From positions 1 to 16,997 of the forward strand of contig CASGAK010000021.1 of NCBI GenBank assembly GCA_949299435.1: a DNA stretch of 16,997 nt. Direction: 5' to 3'. The notes under the pieces are model-generated. The model saw only the letters and a list, made by a program, of their open reading frames with translations, ran no database searches and was not told where the DNA came from. Below are positions 7,661 through 14,541 of this stretch, one piece after another (position 1 is the stretch's first letter; each line of letters begins with the position of its first letter). Position numbers and translations under genes: made by a program. The stretch is from an uncultured bacterium (GTDB lineage: Bacteria > Cyanobacteriota > Vampirovibrionia > Gastranaerophilales > Gastranaerophilaceae).

Positions 7661-7864
7661 CTAATCAGGTTTATATTCAATAATATCCTTGATATCGCAT
7701 TTGAAATAGTTACATAGCTTATTGATTGTACTTAGTTTAACGTCTATATTTTCTCCCTGCACAAGTTTAGAAATTGTGGCTTTACTGAGATCAGTCGCTT
7801 CTGCTACCTGATACCCCTTTACTTTGTGCTGCCATATAAGTTCATATAATTTTATCGTTATCAT
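7661..7864 (-). CDS. Small Cro/C1-type (XRE) HTH regulator, probably leaderless
   Basis: A 67-residue protein that is almost entirely one helix-turn-helix domain. Its sequence GYQVAEATDLSKATISKLVQG (17-37) fits the helix 2-turn-helix 3 region of the Cro/C1 family, and it ends in a short Asp/Ile-rich tail (YFKCDIKDIIEYKP). Small proteins of this kind bind DNA as dimers and often control their own gene. The likely -10 box TATAAT lies only six bases upstream of the ATG, so the mRNA may start at or next to the start codon; no ribosome binding site is present. It sits 15 bases before nth and head-to-head with the prepilin gene, and may regulate either or both. That role is inference. Confidence 0.85.
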   Translation of the reverse strand: MITIKLYELIWQHKVKGYQVAEATDLSKATISKLVQGENIDVKLSTINKLCNYFKCDIKDIIEYKPD

Positions 7865-7870
7865 AGTTAG

Positions 7871-7876
7871 ATTATA
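7871..7876 (-). promoter_or_regulatory. -10 box placed six bases before the regulator start codon
   Basis: TATAAT on the minus strand ends six bases before the ATG at 7864, the distance expected between a -10 box and a transcription start. The -35 region is poor (ATGTCA at a 17-base spacer). Together with the missing Shine-Dalgarno this suggests a leaderless mRNA. Confidence 0.45.
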
Positions 7877-7892
7877 TATTTTAAATTAAATC

Positions 7893-7920
7893 TTGACATT
7901 TTATTCATGTCTAGTAGAAT
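7893..7920 (+). promoter_or_regulatory. Promoter of the prepilin-like gene
   Basis: Perfect -35 TTGACA (7893-7898), 16-base spacer, TAGAAT (7915-7920). A second -10-like TATAAT lies at 7930-7935 but is 31 bases from the -35 box and lacks a partner at normal spacing. An exact 8-base direct repeat ATTCATGT occurs at 7903-7910 and 7923-7930. It is 20 bp apart (two helical turns), so both copies face the same side of the DNA and could be regulator sites. Confidence 0.55.
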
Positions 7921-7969
7921 AAATTCATGTATAATTTATTTTTATTTAATATATTTTAAAGGAGATACA

Positions 7970-8635
7970 ATGAAAAAAGGTTTTACGCTCTCAGAGGTAC
8001 TAATTACTCTCGGTATAATCGGAATAATTGCAGCGATGACTTTACCTGCTTTAGTTGGGAATTATAAAATGAAAACTTTTGAAGTCGCTTTTAAAAAACA
8101 GTATTCTTTAATTCAAAATGCTCTTAATGTTGTAACTTTGCAGGAGGGTATTAGCAGGTGTTACATTTTCTATCCGCATGGAACTATTTCTTATAAATTG
8201 GAAACTTCTGATTGTGAACTTTTACAGGAACGTATGATATCCCTTTTAAAGCTGAAAAAATATCCTGAGGATTTTAAAGATAATTATGCAAAAAAAGATG
8301 TGATTTTAGCTAATGGTGGAAAATCTATTAATAGTAATTGTAACTATGATTATTTTGTATATGTTTCAGAGCCTTATATAGCTAATGATGGTACAATTTT
8401 TATGTTTTATACAACACATTTGATGATTGATGTCAACGGTGAAAAAGGTCCTAATAAATGGGGACATGATGTGTTTTTTATGGTGTATTCAAATCATAAT
8501 AATTATTCTACATCAAATCCTAAAATATTTTTAACAGATGAATTTTGCTCAATTATAGAAAAAGGTGGAAAGTTTCCCAGAACTATTTTGCGAAATCAAA
8601 AAGAAAATTCCAAAACCAACGGATATACTTGGTAG
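7970..8635 (+). CDS. Type IV prepilin / pseudopilin-like protein
   Basis: A 221-residue protein with a textbook class III signal: short leader MKKG, cleavage before Phe5, TLSEV with the conserved glutamate at mature position +5, then a hydrophobic helix to about residue 29. It would be processed by a prepilin peptidase and anchored in the inner membrane or assembled into a pilus or type II-like secretion filament. The globular part has cysteines at 64, 82, 124 and 193. It also carries an Asp/Asn/Gly-rich loop (154-167, D-V-N-G-x-x-G-P-N-x-x-G-x-D) that resembles a metal-binding loop. The start at 7970 is chosen over an in-frame ATG 63 bases upstream because GGAG lies five bases before it and the leader peptide fits exactly. 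No pilus assembly genes are nearby, so it is a stand-alone prepilin. Confidence 0.92.
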   Translation: MKKGFTLSEVLITLGIIGIIAAMTLPALVGNYKMKTFEVAFKKQYSLIQNALNVVTLQEGISRCYIFYPHGTISYKLETSDCELLQERMISLLKLKKYPEDFKDNYAKKDVILANGGKSINSNCNYDYFVYVSEPYIANDGTIFMFYTTHLMIDVNGEKGPNKWGHDVFFMVYSNHNNYSTSNPKIFLTDEFCSIIEKGGKFPRTILRNQKENSKTNGYTW

Positions 8636-8641
8636 AATAAT

Positions 8642-9655
8642 TTATGCTAATAATTTTTCCACATCAATTTTGGTTCTTAATTTTAGAGCATAAATATCAT
8701 TTCGAGAAAAGTCTTTCATTTTTACGGCATCTTTTTCTGTCGTGACTATTGTACCGGTTGGCAATTCTTCTTCTGTATATCTGTGATGGTCGTCAAAAGT
8801 TATTTTTTGCTTAATTCTAAAATTATTTAAAAAATTATAAAACTGTTCAGGTTGTCCTATTGCACATACAGCATTAATTTCAGTACCGTCATTTAGAATT
8901 TCACCATTTTTTATATTATACACATAATCAGGTTCTGTATAGCAGACAGCAGTTTCTATATTCATTTTTTTTGCAGTGATTTTTGCCAACTTTTCAGCTC
9001 TGCTGTGGTTAATATTTTTGCTCACTATTACCATTTTATCAATACGAGAGAAAGCCTCTTTGCCCTCACGAAGTGGCCCTGCAGGTAAAAGTCTTTCGTT
9101 GCCGTACATTTTTTCACTGTCTGTTAATACAATATCAATGTTATGATATAGTTTTCTATGTTGAAAGCCGTCATCAAGAATTATTTTTGTTACGTTATAT
9201 TTTTCTATTGCAAATTCTGCAGCTTTTACCCTGTTTTTAGATGTAATTACAATTGCTCCTTCTGTATTTTGAGCAAGCCAATAAGGCTCATCTCCTGCAA
9301 GTCGTGCATTATAAAAAATTTCTTTGCCGTCTGATATCACATTAATTTTTTTGTTTGATAAAGCTCCGCCATATCCGCGGGAAATTATTGCAACTTTTTC
9401 ACCGTTTGAAATTAAATATTTTGCAATTTCTGACACAACCGGGGTTTTACCTACTCCCCCTGTTGTTATATTTCCTACAGATATTACAAAAGCATCTACT
9501 ATTTCAGATTTAAAAAAATTGTTATCATATAGTTTATTTTTTAGCCAACTGCCTAATCCGTAAAATATAGAGCAAATCTCCAAAAGCCTGAATAAAAAGC
9601 CTGTAGCGTTTTTATCGTAATGAATTTTTGTAATTTTAGTTTTGATATTTTTCAT
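8642..9655 (-). CDS. lpxK: Tetraacyldisaccharide 4'-kinase
   Basis: LpxK phosphorylates the 4' position of the lipid A disaccharide precursor at the inner face of the cytoplasmic membrane, so this organism makes lipid A-type LPS. The 337-residue length is normal. Visible motifs are the P-loop-like GNITTGGVGKTP (61-72), SRGYGG (92-97), DDGFQH (161-166), LPAGPLRE (190-197) and TTEKDAVK (305-312). A hydrophobic N-terminal segment (about 18-38) is the usual membrane-associating helix. The gene starts six bases after the MCE-protein stop with no clear ribosome binding site, which suggests translational coupling. Its 3' end is convergent with the prepilin gene, with only six bases between the two stops. 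Confidence 0.95.
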   Translation of the reverse strand: MKNIKTKITKIHYDKNATGFLFRLLEICSIFYGLGSWLKNKLYDNNFFKSEIVDAFVISVGNITTGGVGKTPVVSEIAKYLISNGEKVAIISRGYGGALSNKKINVISDGKEIFYNARLAGDEPYWLAQNTEGAIVITSKNRVKAAEFAIEKYNVTKIILDDGFQHRKLYHNIDIVLTDSEKMYGNERLLPAGPLREGKEAFSRIDKMVIVSKNINHSRAEKLAKITAKKMNIETAVCYTEPDYVYNIKNGEILNDGTEINAVCAIGQPEQFYNFLNNFRIKQKITFDDHHRYTEEELPTGTIVTTEKDAVKMKDFSRNDIYALKLRTKIDVEKLLA

Positions 9656-9661
9656 AATTTG

Positions 9662-11023
9662 CTAGAACATCAATCTCCATAGTAAAAATCTTTTGTTTAA
9701 TTTTTCGGAGAATTTACGTAGATTGCAAGTTGTAACTTTGGTATCATCAATAATTGTTTGCAGCTCAGTTTTCTTTTCCGGAGTCATTTTGTTGACTGAG
9801 GATAATGCAATATTTAAATTTATCATTGCTTGATTTGCGTTAGCAACAGCACTTGTAAAATCATTTTTAAGCTGCTCATTTTGGGTCATACCGCTTACGT
9901 ATCCGCTAATTTCGTTAACGTTTTGTACAATTTCTCTTATATCAGATGCCATCTGCTCTGCTTCAGCTTCGTTGCCGATAATTTTATTGATGTTTTGAGC
10001 CAATTTGTCCAACGAATTTGCAGTAGAGAGCATCGTGGTTTTAAATTCAGGATCCCCTATAATGTTGTTTATATTAACTGACATTGTATTGAAATCTTTT
10101 GTTGCTTGATCCAGCATAGACATTAGCGTATTCAAATCTTCACGTGATGAATCAACTAAGGCATCTATTTTACTCATCGTAGAGGCGGTTTGTGTTGTTA
10201 ACGAATTTATACTCTTGATTGAAGATTTTAATTCTGCAATTACTTCATCTGATAGAATTTCATTTACCTTTTGGTTTGTTTCAGTTAATGATTCTGCTGC
10301 TCGATATTGCCATTCCATAAAATCGGAAATTCGCATAGGCTCAATTACCGTATATGGTGATTTTTGAGTCGGATATGGGAGCGTCACATCATCTAATGTT
10401 GAAATAAAAAGTTTTTTCTTCCCTTTATATGAAATTGCTTTGCCCTTTAAAAATTCAGGTAAAATTAATCCGGGAAGATTTACGATATATTCTACCTTAT
10501 ATGCATTTGGAGTTTTTATCGAGTCTTTTATGTTATATGGAATTACTTCTTTTGATACGACTTCAATATTTTTTATTACTCCGACATCATATACTTTATT
10601 ATCAAGTTTCATTTGTACAGCATCGTCTTTATACAGAACATTTTTATTTTCCATTGGTATATATATTGTTCTGGTTCTTGGGGGGGTAATTTCCAAGAAT
10701 AATTCTCCGATAAGACCGGATTGTTGTATTGAGAATACCGAAGCTACGGGTATTTCAATATTAGGCTCTGTTATTACAAATTTTACTTTTACATAGCTGT
10801 TTTCACTATCAATTACAGGAGTTATTTCTTCGACTTGACCAACTTTTAAACCCATCATTTGAACTCCAGAGCCAGGTCGCATGCCGTTTACATCTTTAAA
10901 ATTAATTTCAATCCGCTTTGCTGAGGTTAGTGCTCTGCCCTTTACTTTTAGAACGATTCCAACTAAAAGCACCAATGCTAAAAGTGTTAAAAGCCCGACT
11001 TTAAAAGATGATGAAAATCTCAT
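9662..11023 (-). CDS. MCE/MlaD-family lipid transport protein
   Basis: A 453-residue envelope protein. It has one N-terminal membrane helix (about 7-26), an MCE domain (about 36-115, with NFKDVNGMRPGSGVQMMGLKVGQV at its start) and a less typical beta-rich middle (about 120-230). A long, mostly helical C-terminal part (about 240-445) follows, rich in Asn, Thr, Ser and hydrophobic heptads, and the protein ends in an aromatic tail. MCE proteins form rings or tubes in the periplasm that carry phospholipids between inner and outer membrane, normally with an MlaE permease and MlaF ATPase. Those partners are not in this window. The start has AGGAAAGG six bases upstream and its own promoter. It is followed by lpxK, an outer-membrane theme. 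The subfamily is not certain, so no symbol is given. Confidence 0.9.
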   Translation of the reverse strand: MRFSSSFKVGLLTLLALVLLVGIVLKVKGRALTSAKRIEINFKDVNGMRPGSGVQMMGLKVGQVEEITPVIDSENSYVKVKFVITEPNIEIPVASVFSIQQSGLIGELFLEITPPRTRTIYIPMENKNVLYKDDAVQMKLDNKVYDVGVIKNIEVVSKEVIPYNIKDSIKTPNAYKVEYIVNLPGLILPEFLKGKAISYKGKKKLFISTLDDVTLPYPTQKSPYTVIEPMRISDFMEWQYRAAESLTETNQKVNEILSDEVIAELKSSIKSINSLTTQTASTMSKIDALVDSSREDLNTLMSMLDQATKDFNTMSVNINNIIGDPEFKTTMLSTANSLDKLAQNINKIIGNEAEAEQMASDIREIVQNVNEISGYVSGMTQNEQLKNDFTSAVANANQAMINLNIALSSVNKMTPEKKTELQTIIDDTKVTTCNLRKFSEKLNKRFLLWRLMF

Positions 11024-11055
11024 TAATAACCTTTCCTGTTCTATAATATAAAGTT

Positions 11056-11083
11056 ATTGTAACAGAAAAATTATTTTGTGCAA
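11056..11083 (-). promoter_or_regulatory. Promoter of the MCE protein-lpxK pair
   Basis: Minus-strand TTGCAC (11078-11083), 16-base spacer, TACAAT (11056-11061), in the 77-base gap after the 90-residue protein. The predicted start is near 11049, about 25 bases before the ATG. The same 16-base spacing and TACAAT box recur at yidC. Confidence 0.5.
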
Positions 11084-11100
11084 AAAAATTAATATAATAT

Positions 11101-11373
11101 CTATTTTTTTGCACTTAATTTTTGAAAGAGTTTAACGATTTTTTGACCTTCTATTTCAAGTTTTTTCATCATAATATCATGCTTACGTAATTCATTGCTT
11201 ATTCCAAACTCATCTTCTATCAGTAATTTACTTTTAAATTTTTGCTTTGCAGCTTCTTTTTCTCGTTCTATAAAATGAGGTTGTGAATATTCTACTTTAC
11301 TTTTATTATCATTGTCGTGTTCTAATGCTTGAAAATTTTGGTGATACTTAATTAAATTGTTTGCTATTTTCAT
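11101..11373 (-). CDS. Hypothetical 90-residue charged helical protein
   Basis: This is not a family I recognise. It is 90 residues, rich in Lys, Glu and Gln, with no signal peptide or membrane segment. The C-terminal half (about 58-90) reads as an amphipathic, possibly coiled-coil helix. The start has AGGAG nine bases upstream. It lies 52 bases after the transglycosylase gene on the same strand and is probably transcribed with it. A small helical partner or chaperone-like protein for the transglycosylase is one possibility, but nothing in the sequence proves it. Confidence 0.7.
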   Translation of the reverse strand: MKIANNLIKYHQNFQALEHDNDNKSKVEYSQPHFIEREKEAAKQKFKSKLLIEDEFGISNELRKHDIMMKKLEIEGQKIVKLFQKLSAKK

Positions 11374-11425
11374 GAAATAAATCTCCTATAGAAAATATAA
11401 AACAGCTAAAAATATTTTTTGCGGT

Positions 11426-12169
11426 TTATTCCAAATAATTTGCTAAAATATTTCTTACATAATTTTGTGTTTCTTTATATGGAGGTACTCCGTCATATTT
11501 ATCAACAGCACCAGGACCTGCGTTATAGGCTGCAAGTGCTAAAATTATATTTCCGTTATATTTATCAAGCATAGATTTTAAATATTTTACACCGCCTTCG
11601 ACATTTTGTACGGGATTGAAAGGATCTTTTACTCCTAAGCTACTCGCTGTAGCCGGCATTAACTGCATAAGTCCCATTGCTCCGGCTTTTGATTTTGCGC
11701 GGGTGTTAAAGCCCGATTCTTGTTTTATTACAGCTTTTACTAAATTTTCATCGACTCCGTGTCTTTGTGAAATTTGGGAAATCATACTCAAAAGCTGACT
11801 TTTGCTTCCTGAAACTTTTGGTGTCATATCACTTTGAATTTGAATAGTTTCCAATTCTTCCAAAGCGTTATTTAGGGTATTTACAGGATTAGAATTTTTG
11901 ACAATGTTAGCATTTACATTCATGGATTGTGGTCCTAAAAGTAATGAGCCAAAATCAGTTGTTGAAGATTTTAATACATTTTCAAATGACTGTACTGTAG
12001 GTCTGTTCGTTGGGTAAATTGTATCTATGGGGTTTTGAGTTTGTGAAATTTCAGGTCCGTTAATTTGGTTTCTGAAATTTGCAACGCGACTTTGCAATTG
12101 TGCATATCGCTGCATTGCTTGAGTTTTTCCGCCTGAATTTAATAATCCCTGTATCATTTCCGAGAACAT
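11426..12169 (-). CDS. Lytic transglycosylase (SLT domain) without a recognisable signal peptide
   Basis: A 247-residue protein whose C-terminal domain (about 122-245) is a family 1 soluble lytic transglycosylase, which cuts peptidoglycan glycan strands to form anhydro ends. The catalytic glutamate is Glu151 in KQESGF, followed by GAMGLMQLMP (163-172) and AYNAGPG (214-220), the standard SLT motifs. Residues 1-120 are low-complexity, rich in Asn, Gln, Ser and Thr, with no Sec signal, lipobox or membrane helix. Such signal-less SLT proteins are often exported by a flagellar or other dedicated secretion system, but no secretion genes are in view. The ATG at 12169 has an AGGGCGG site five bases upstream. 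It heads the cluster with the 90-residue protein, the MCE protein and lpxK. Confidence 0.93.
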   Translation of the reverse strand: MFSEMIQGLLNSGGKTQAMQRYAQLQSRVANFRNQINGPEISQTQNPIDTIYPTNRPTVQSFENVLKSSTTDFGSLLLGPQSMNVNANIVKNSNPVNTLNNALEELETIQIQSDMTPKVSGSKSQLLSMISQISQRHGVDENLVKAVIKQESGFNTRAKSKAGAMGLMQLMPATASSLGVKDPFNPVQNVEGGVKYLKSMLDKYNGNIILALAAYNAGPGAVDKYDGVPPYKETQNYVRNILANYLE

Positions 12170-12362
12170 AATTTCCGCCCTTTGTCTTTAAATATTTTGA
12201 AAACTAATCCAGCTTTCAATTTCCATAACTATTTTATAACCTGCTGCACTGTTTGTTATCCTCTATTTGAATTAATGATTTTTACAAAAATGTCAAAATT
12301 ACAAATAAAATAGCAATTTTTCTAGGCAAAAATACTTTATATAAATATCAAGGGGAAAATGA

Positions 12363-13481
12363 ATGGGGAAATTAGATTTTACAATAAATCTTGCAAAACG
12401 TACTGCAAATTTTTTAAAGACTTGCGGAAAAGAATCTGTTTTAGTCACAAAACCACAGAGTCTAAAAAGTTTAAAAATTGGCGGATTAAAGCTGGCTGCA
12501 CCTTTGAAAGGTGATATTTGTAATTTTACAAGGGATCCGACTTTTTCACCTGAGCTTTTAGAGGAGCTTTTGCATGTAAAAGGTACGCAAGTCGAAAAAG
12601 CTATGCAAATTAAAGACAGATTTCTCAGAGCTTTAGGGTATAAGTCTCCGGAATTGGTGAGAGAAGGTAATTATATTGGCAATATGGATTTTACTGTAGA
12701 CTTTTTTGATGGAACATTATCTGTATGTAATAAAAAAGAACTCCCAATAAAACAACTTATTCCGGCAATCAGACATGAAATTGATCATATTGATAAATTT
12801 GCAAAAGTTGTAAAATCTGTCGGGGTAGATAAGGCAGAAAAAACTTTTTTATTTGGTCTTTTTAAATTTAGAAATAATATTGGAAAATTTTTTGATAAAA
12901 ACTTTTGGCTAAAAATGAGTGAAGATGCAGATATTACTAATTTTGATGTTAAAAAATATTTAGATGCTATTAAAAATTACAGCTATGAGACGACCATGGG
13001 AGCAGAGGTAGATTCTATTTATACTCTGTTTTGCAGGTATCATAAATATTGTAATAATGAATTTGAAAAATCAGCGTATGGGATTCAAAAGAAATTTTTA
13101 AAATATTATGGTGAAGAAGATCATTTATTGCCTGATATTGCTGGAGAACGATTTGGTCGAATAAAAAAACTGATTGAAAGTTATATAGAAAAGAATAAGT
13201 CAGAGCCAATCCCTAACTTTAATGATGAAATGACTTTCAATATACTCTCAGACATATCGGTCGGTATGTCAAAGCCTGAAGGTGTAAAAGCATTAAAATA
13301 CATAAAAGATGGTCTGAGCGGTAAAATACAAGCGGATCAAGCTGAACTGTATGAGCAAGTAAAGGTTTTACAAAATATATACGCTAAATTTACAGTGAAA
13401 GATCAGGAAGTGTATATGGACAGAATTTATCAATGGTTGAAAGAAGGAAAGTTTACTCTTGATGATTTTGATTTCGGCTAA
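12363..13481 (+). CDS. Unrecognised 372-residue protein with an HEIDH (HExxH) zinc-protease-like motif
   Basis: I do not recognise the family. There is no signal peptide or clear membrane segment, so it is probably cytoplasmic. The most telling feature is HEIDH at 138-142, preceded by the hydrophobic helix start PIKQLIPAIR. A short beta-like segment DGTLSV (116-121) lies upstream, which is how many zincin metallopeptidase active sites are laid out. A possible third metal ligand lies in GAEVDS (213-218, Glu215 or Asp217), about 75 residues downstream. The C-terminal half is Lys-rich and helical, ending in DDFDFG. The start at 12363 has AAGGGG seven bases upstream. It is divergent from the transglycosylase and its stop is two bases from the convergent queA stop. 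Peptidase activity is inference from a short motif. Confidence 0.85.
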   Translation: MGKLDFTINLAKRTANFLKTCGKESVLVTKPQSLKSLKIGGLKLAAPLKGDICNFTRDPTFSPELLEELLHVKGTQVEKAMQIKDRFLRALGYKSPELVREGNYIGNMDFTVDFFDGTLSVCNKKELPIKQLIPAIRHEIDHIDKFAKVVKSVGVDKAEKTFLFGLFKFRNNIGKFFDKNFWLKMSEDADITNFDVKKYLDAIKNYSYETTMGAEVDSIYTLFCRYHKYCNNEFEKSAYGIQKKFLKYYGEEDHLLPDIAGERFGRIKKLIESYIEKNKSEPIPNFNDEMTFNILSDISVGMSKPEGVKALKYIKDGLSGKIQADQAELYEQVKVLQNIYAKFTVKDQEVYMDRIYQWLKEGKFTLDDFDFG

Positions 13482-13483
13482 AC

Positions 13484-14530
13484 TTATCTGATAAACATGC
13501 AGTCACCGTATGAGAAAAATCTGTAATTATTTTCAATCGCTTCTTTGTAGGCTTTGAAAATAAAATCTTTACCTGCAAGTGCTGATACAAGCATTAAAAG
13601 TGTTGATTTTGGCAGGTGAAAATTTGTTATCAATTCATCTATTACTTTAAATTCATAGGGCGGGTATATGAATAATTCCGAATGATCATGACATGCTTTT
13701 ATGCAGCCGTATTTTTGATAAGCTGTTTCTAAAGTTCTGACAGTAGTTGTCCCAACAGCTATAAGTTTTTTCCCTTTTGCTTTTGCTTCATTAATTTTTC
13801 TTGCGGTGTCTTCTGATATTTCAAAAGTTTCAGAATGCATTTTATGCTCTAAAATATTTTCGCATTTTACAGGTCTGAAAGTCCCAAGTCCGACGTTAAG
13901 CGTTACGTAGGCTATTTCTACCCCTTTATCTTTTAGCTTTTGTAAAATCTCTTTTGTAAAATGTAATCCTGCCGTAGGAGCTGCAACAGAGCCCTCATCT
14001 TTTGCATAGACTGTCTGGTAGCGTTCAAAATCAAGTTTTTTTATATCTTCATTTGCTAATTTTCTTTCAATATAAGGCGGGAGTGGAATATTGCCATTTC
14101 GGTGCAATACTTCCAATATATTTCCTTCATAAATCAGTTCAACAATCCAGCCACCGTCTTCTTCTGTTTTTTCTATGGCTTTAGCTGAAAGCTCATCGCT
14201 TATTTTTATTATTGTACCTTCCTTAACTCTTTTTGATGGTTTTATGAGGGTTTCCCATTTTTTACCTTCAAGTTGTTTTAGAAGAAAAACTTCTATTTTA
14301 GCCCCGGTTTCCTCTTTTTTCCCATACAGACGTGCGGGCATGACCTTTGTGTTATTTAGGACTAAAATCGAGTTTGTGTCTATTAAGTCTACAATGTCAT
14401 AAAAATGCTTGTGAAAAATTTGTTTTGATTCTTTTTCAAGCACCAACATTTTTGAATTTTCCCTCTTATCAGCAGGTAGTTGTGCGATAAGTTCTTCAGG
14501 TAATTCATAATCAAATTCTGACACAAGCAT
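13484..14530 (-). CDS. queA: S-adenosylmethionine:tRNA ribosyltransferase-isomerase
   Basis: QueA transfers and isomerises the ribosyl part of SAM onto 7-aminomethyl-7-deazaguanine in tRNA, making epoxyqueuosine in the queuosine pathway; it is cytoplasmic. The protein is 348 residues, near the usual 340-356. Conserved blocks are all present: LPEELIAQLPADKRENSKML (10-29), LNNTKVMPARLYG (58-70), SVAAPTAGLHFT (181-192), TLNVGLGTFRPV (210-221), VGTTTVRTLE (259-268), TNFHLPKSTLLMLVSALAG (302-320) and the C-terminal YGDCMFI. It follows yidC by 11 bases, with its AAGGA binding site overlapping the yidC stop, so the two are one transcription unit. No other queuosine genes are in view. Confidence 0.97.
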   Translation of the reverse strand: MLVSEFDYELPEELIAQLPADKRENSKMLVLEKESKQIFHKHFYDIVDLIDTNSILVLNNTKVMPARLYGKKEETGAKIEVFLLKQLEGKKWETLIKPSKRVKEGTIIKISDELSAKAIEKTEEDGGWIVELIYEGNILEVLHRNGNIPLPPYIERKLANEDIKKLDFERYQTVYAKDEGSVAAPTAGLHFTKEILQKLKDKGVEIAYVTLNVGLGTFRPVKCENILEHKMHSETFEISEDTARKINEAKAKGKKLIAVGTTTVRTLETAYQKYGCIKACHDHSELFIYPPYEFKVIDELITNFHLPKSTLLMLVSALAGKDFIFKAYKEAIENNYRFFSYGDCMFIR

Positions 14531-14541
14531 TTTATTTATCC

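Noticed and set aside
7907..7969. Longer start for the prepilin gene at 7907
   Set aside because: It would add 21 residues before the canonical MKKG leader, has no ribosome binding site, and would begin upstream of the predicted transcription start.
8620..8640. ACCAA...TTGGT dyad at the prepilin 3' end as a terminator
   Set aside because: The stem is 5 bp and no T-run follows; the convergent lpxK leaves only six bases between the stops.
12291..12296. TTGACA on the minus strand as a promoter for the transglycosylase
   Set aside because: No acceptable -10 box is found at 15-18 bases spacing, so it cannot be called; the true promoter in 12170-12362 remains unassigned.
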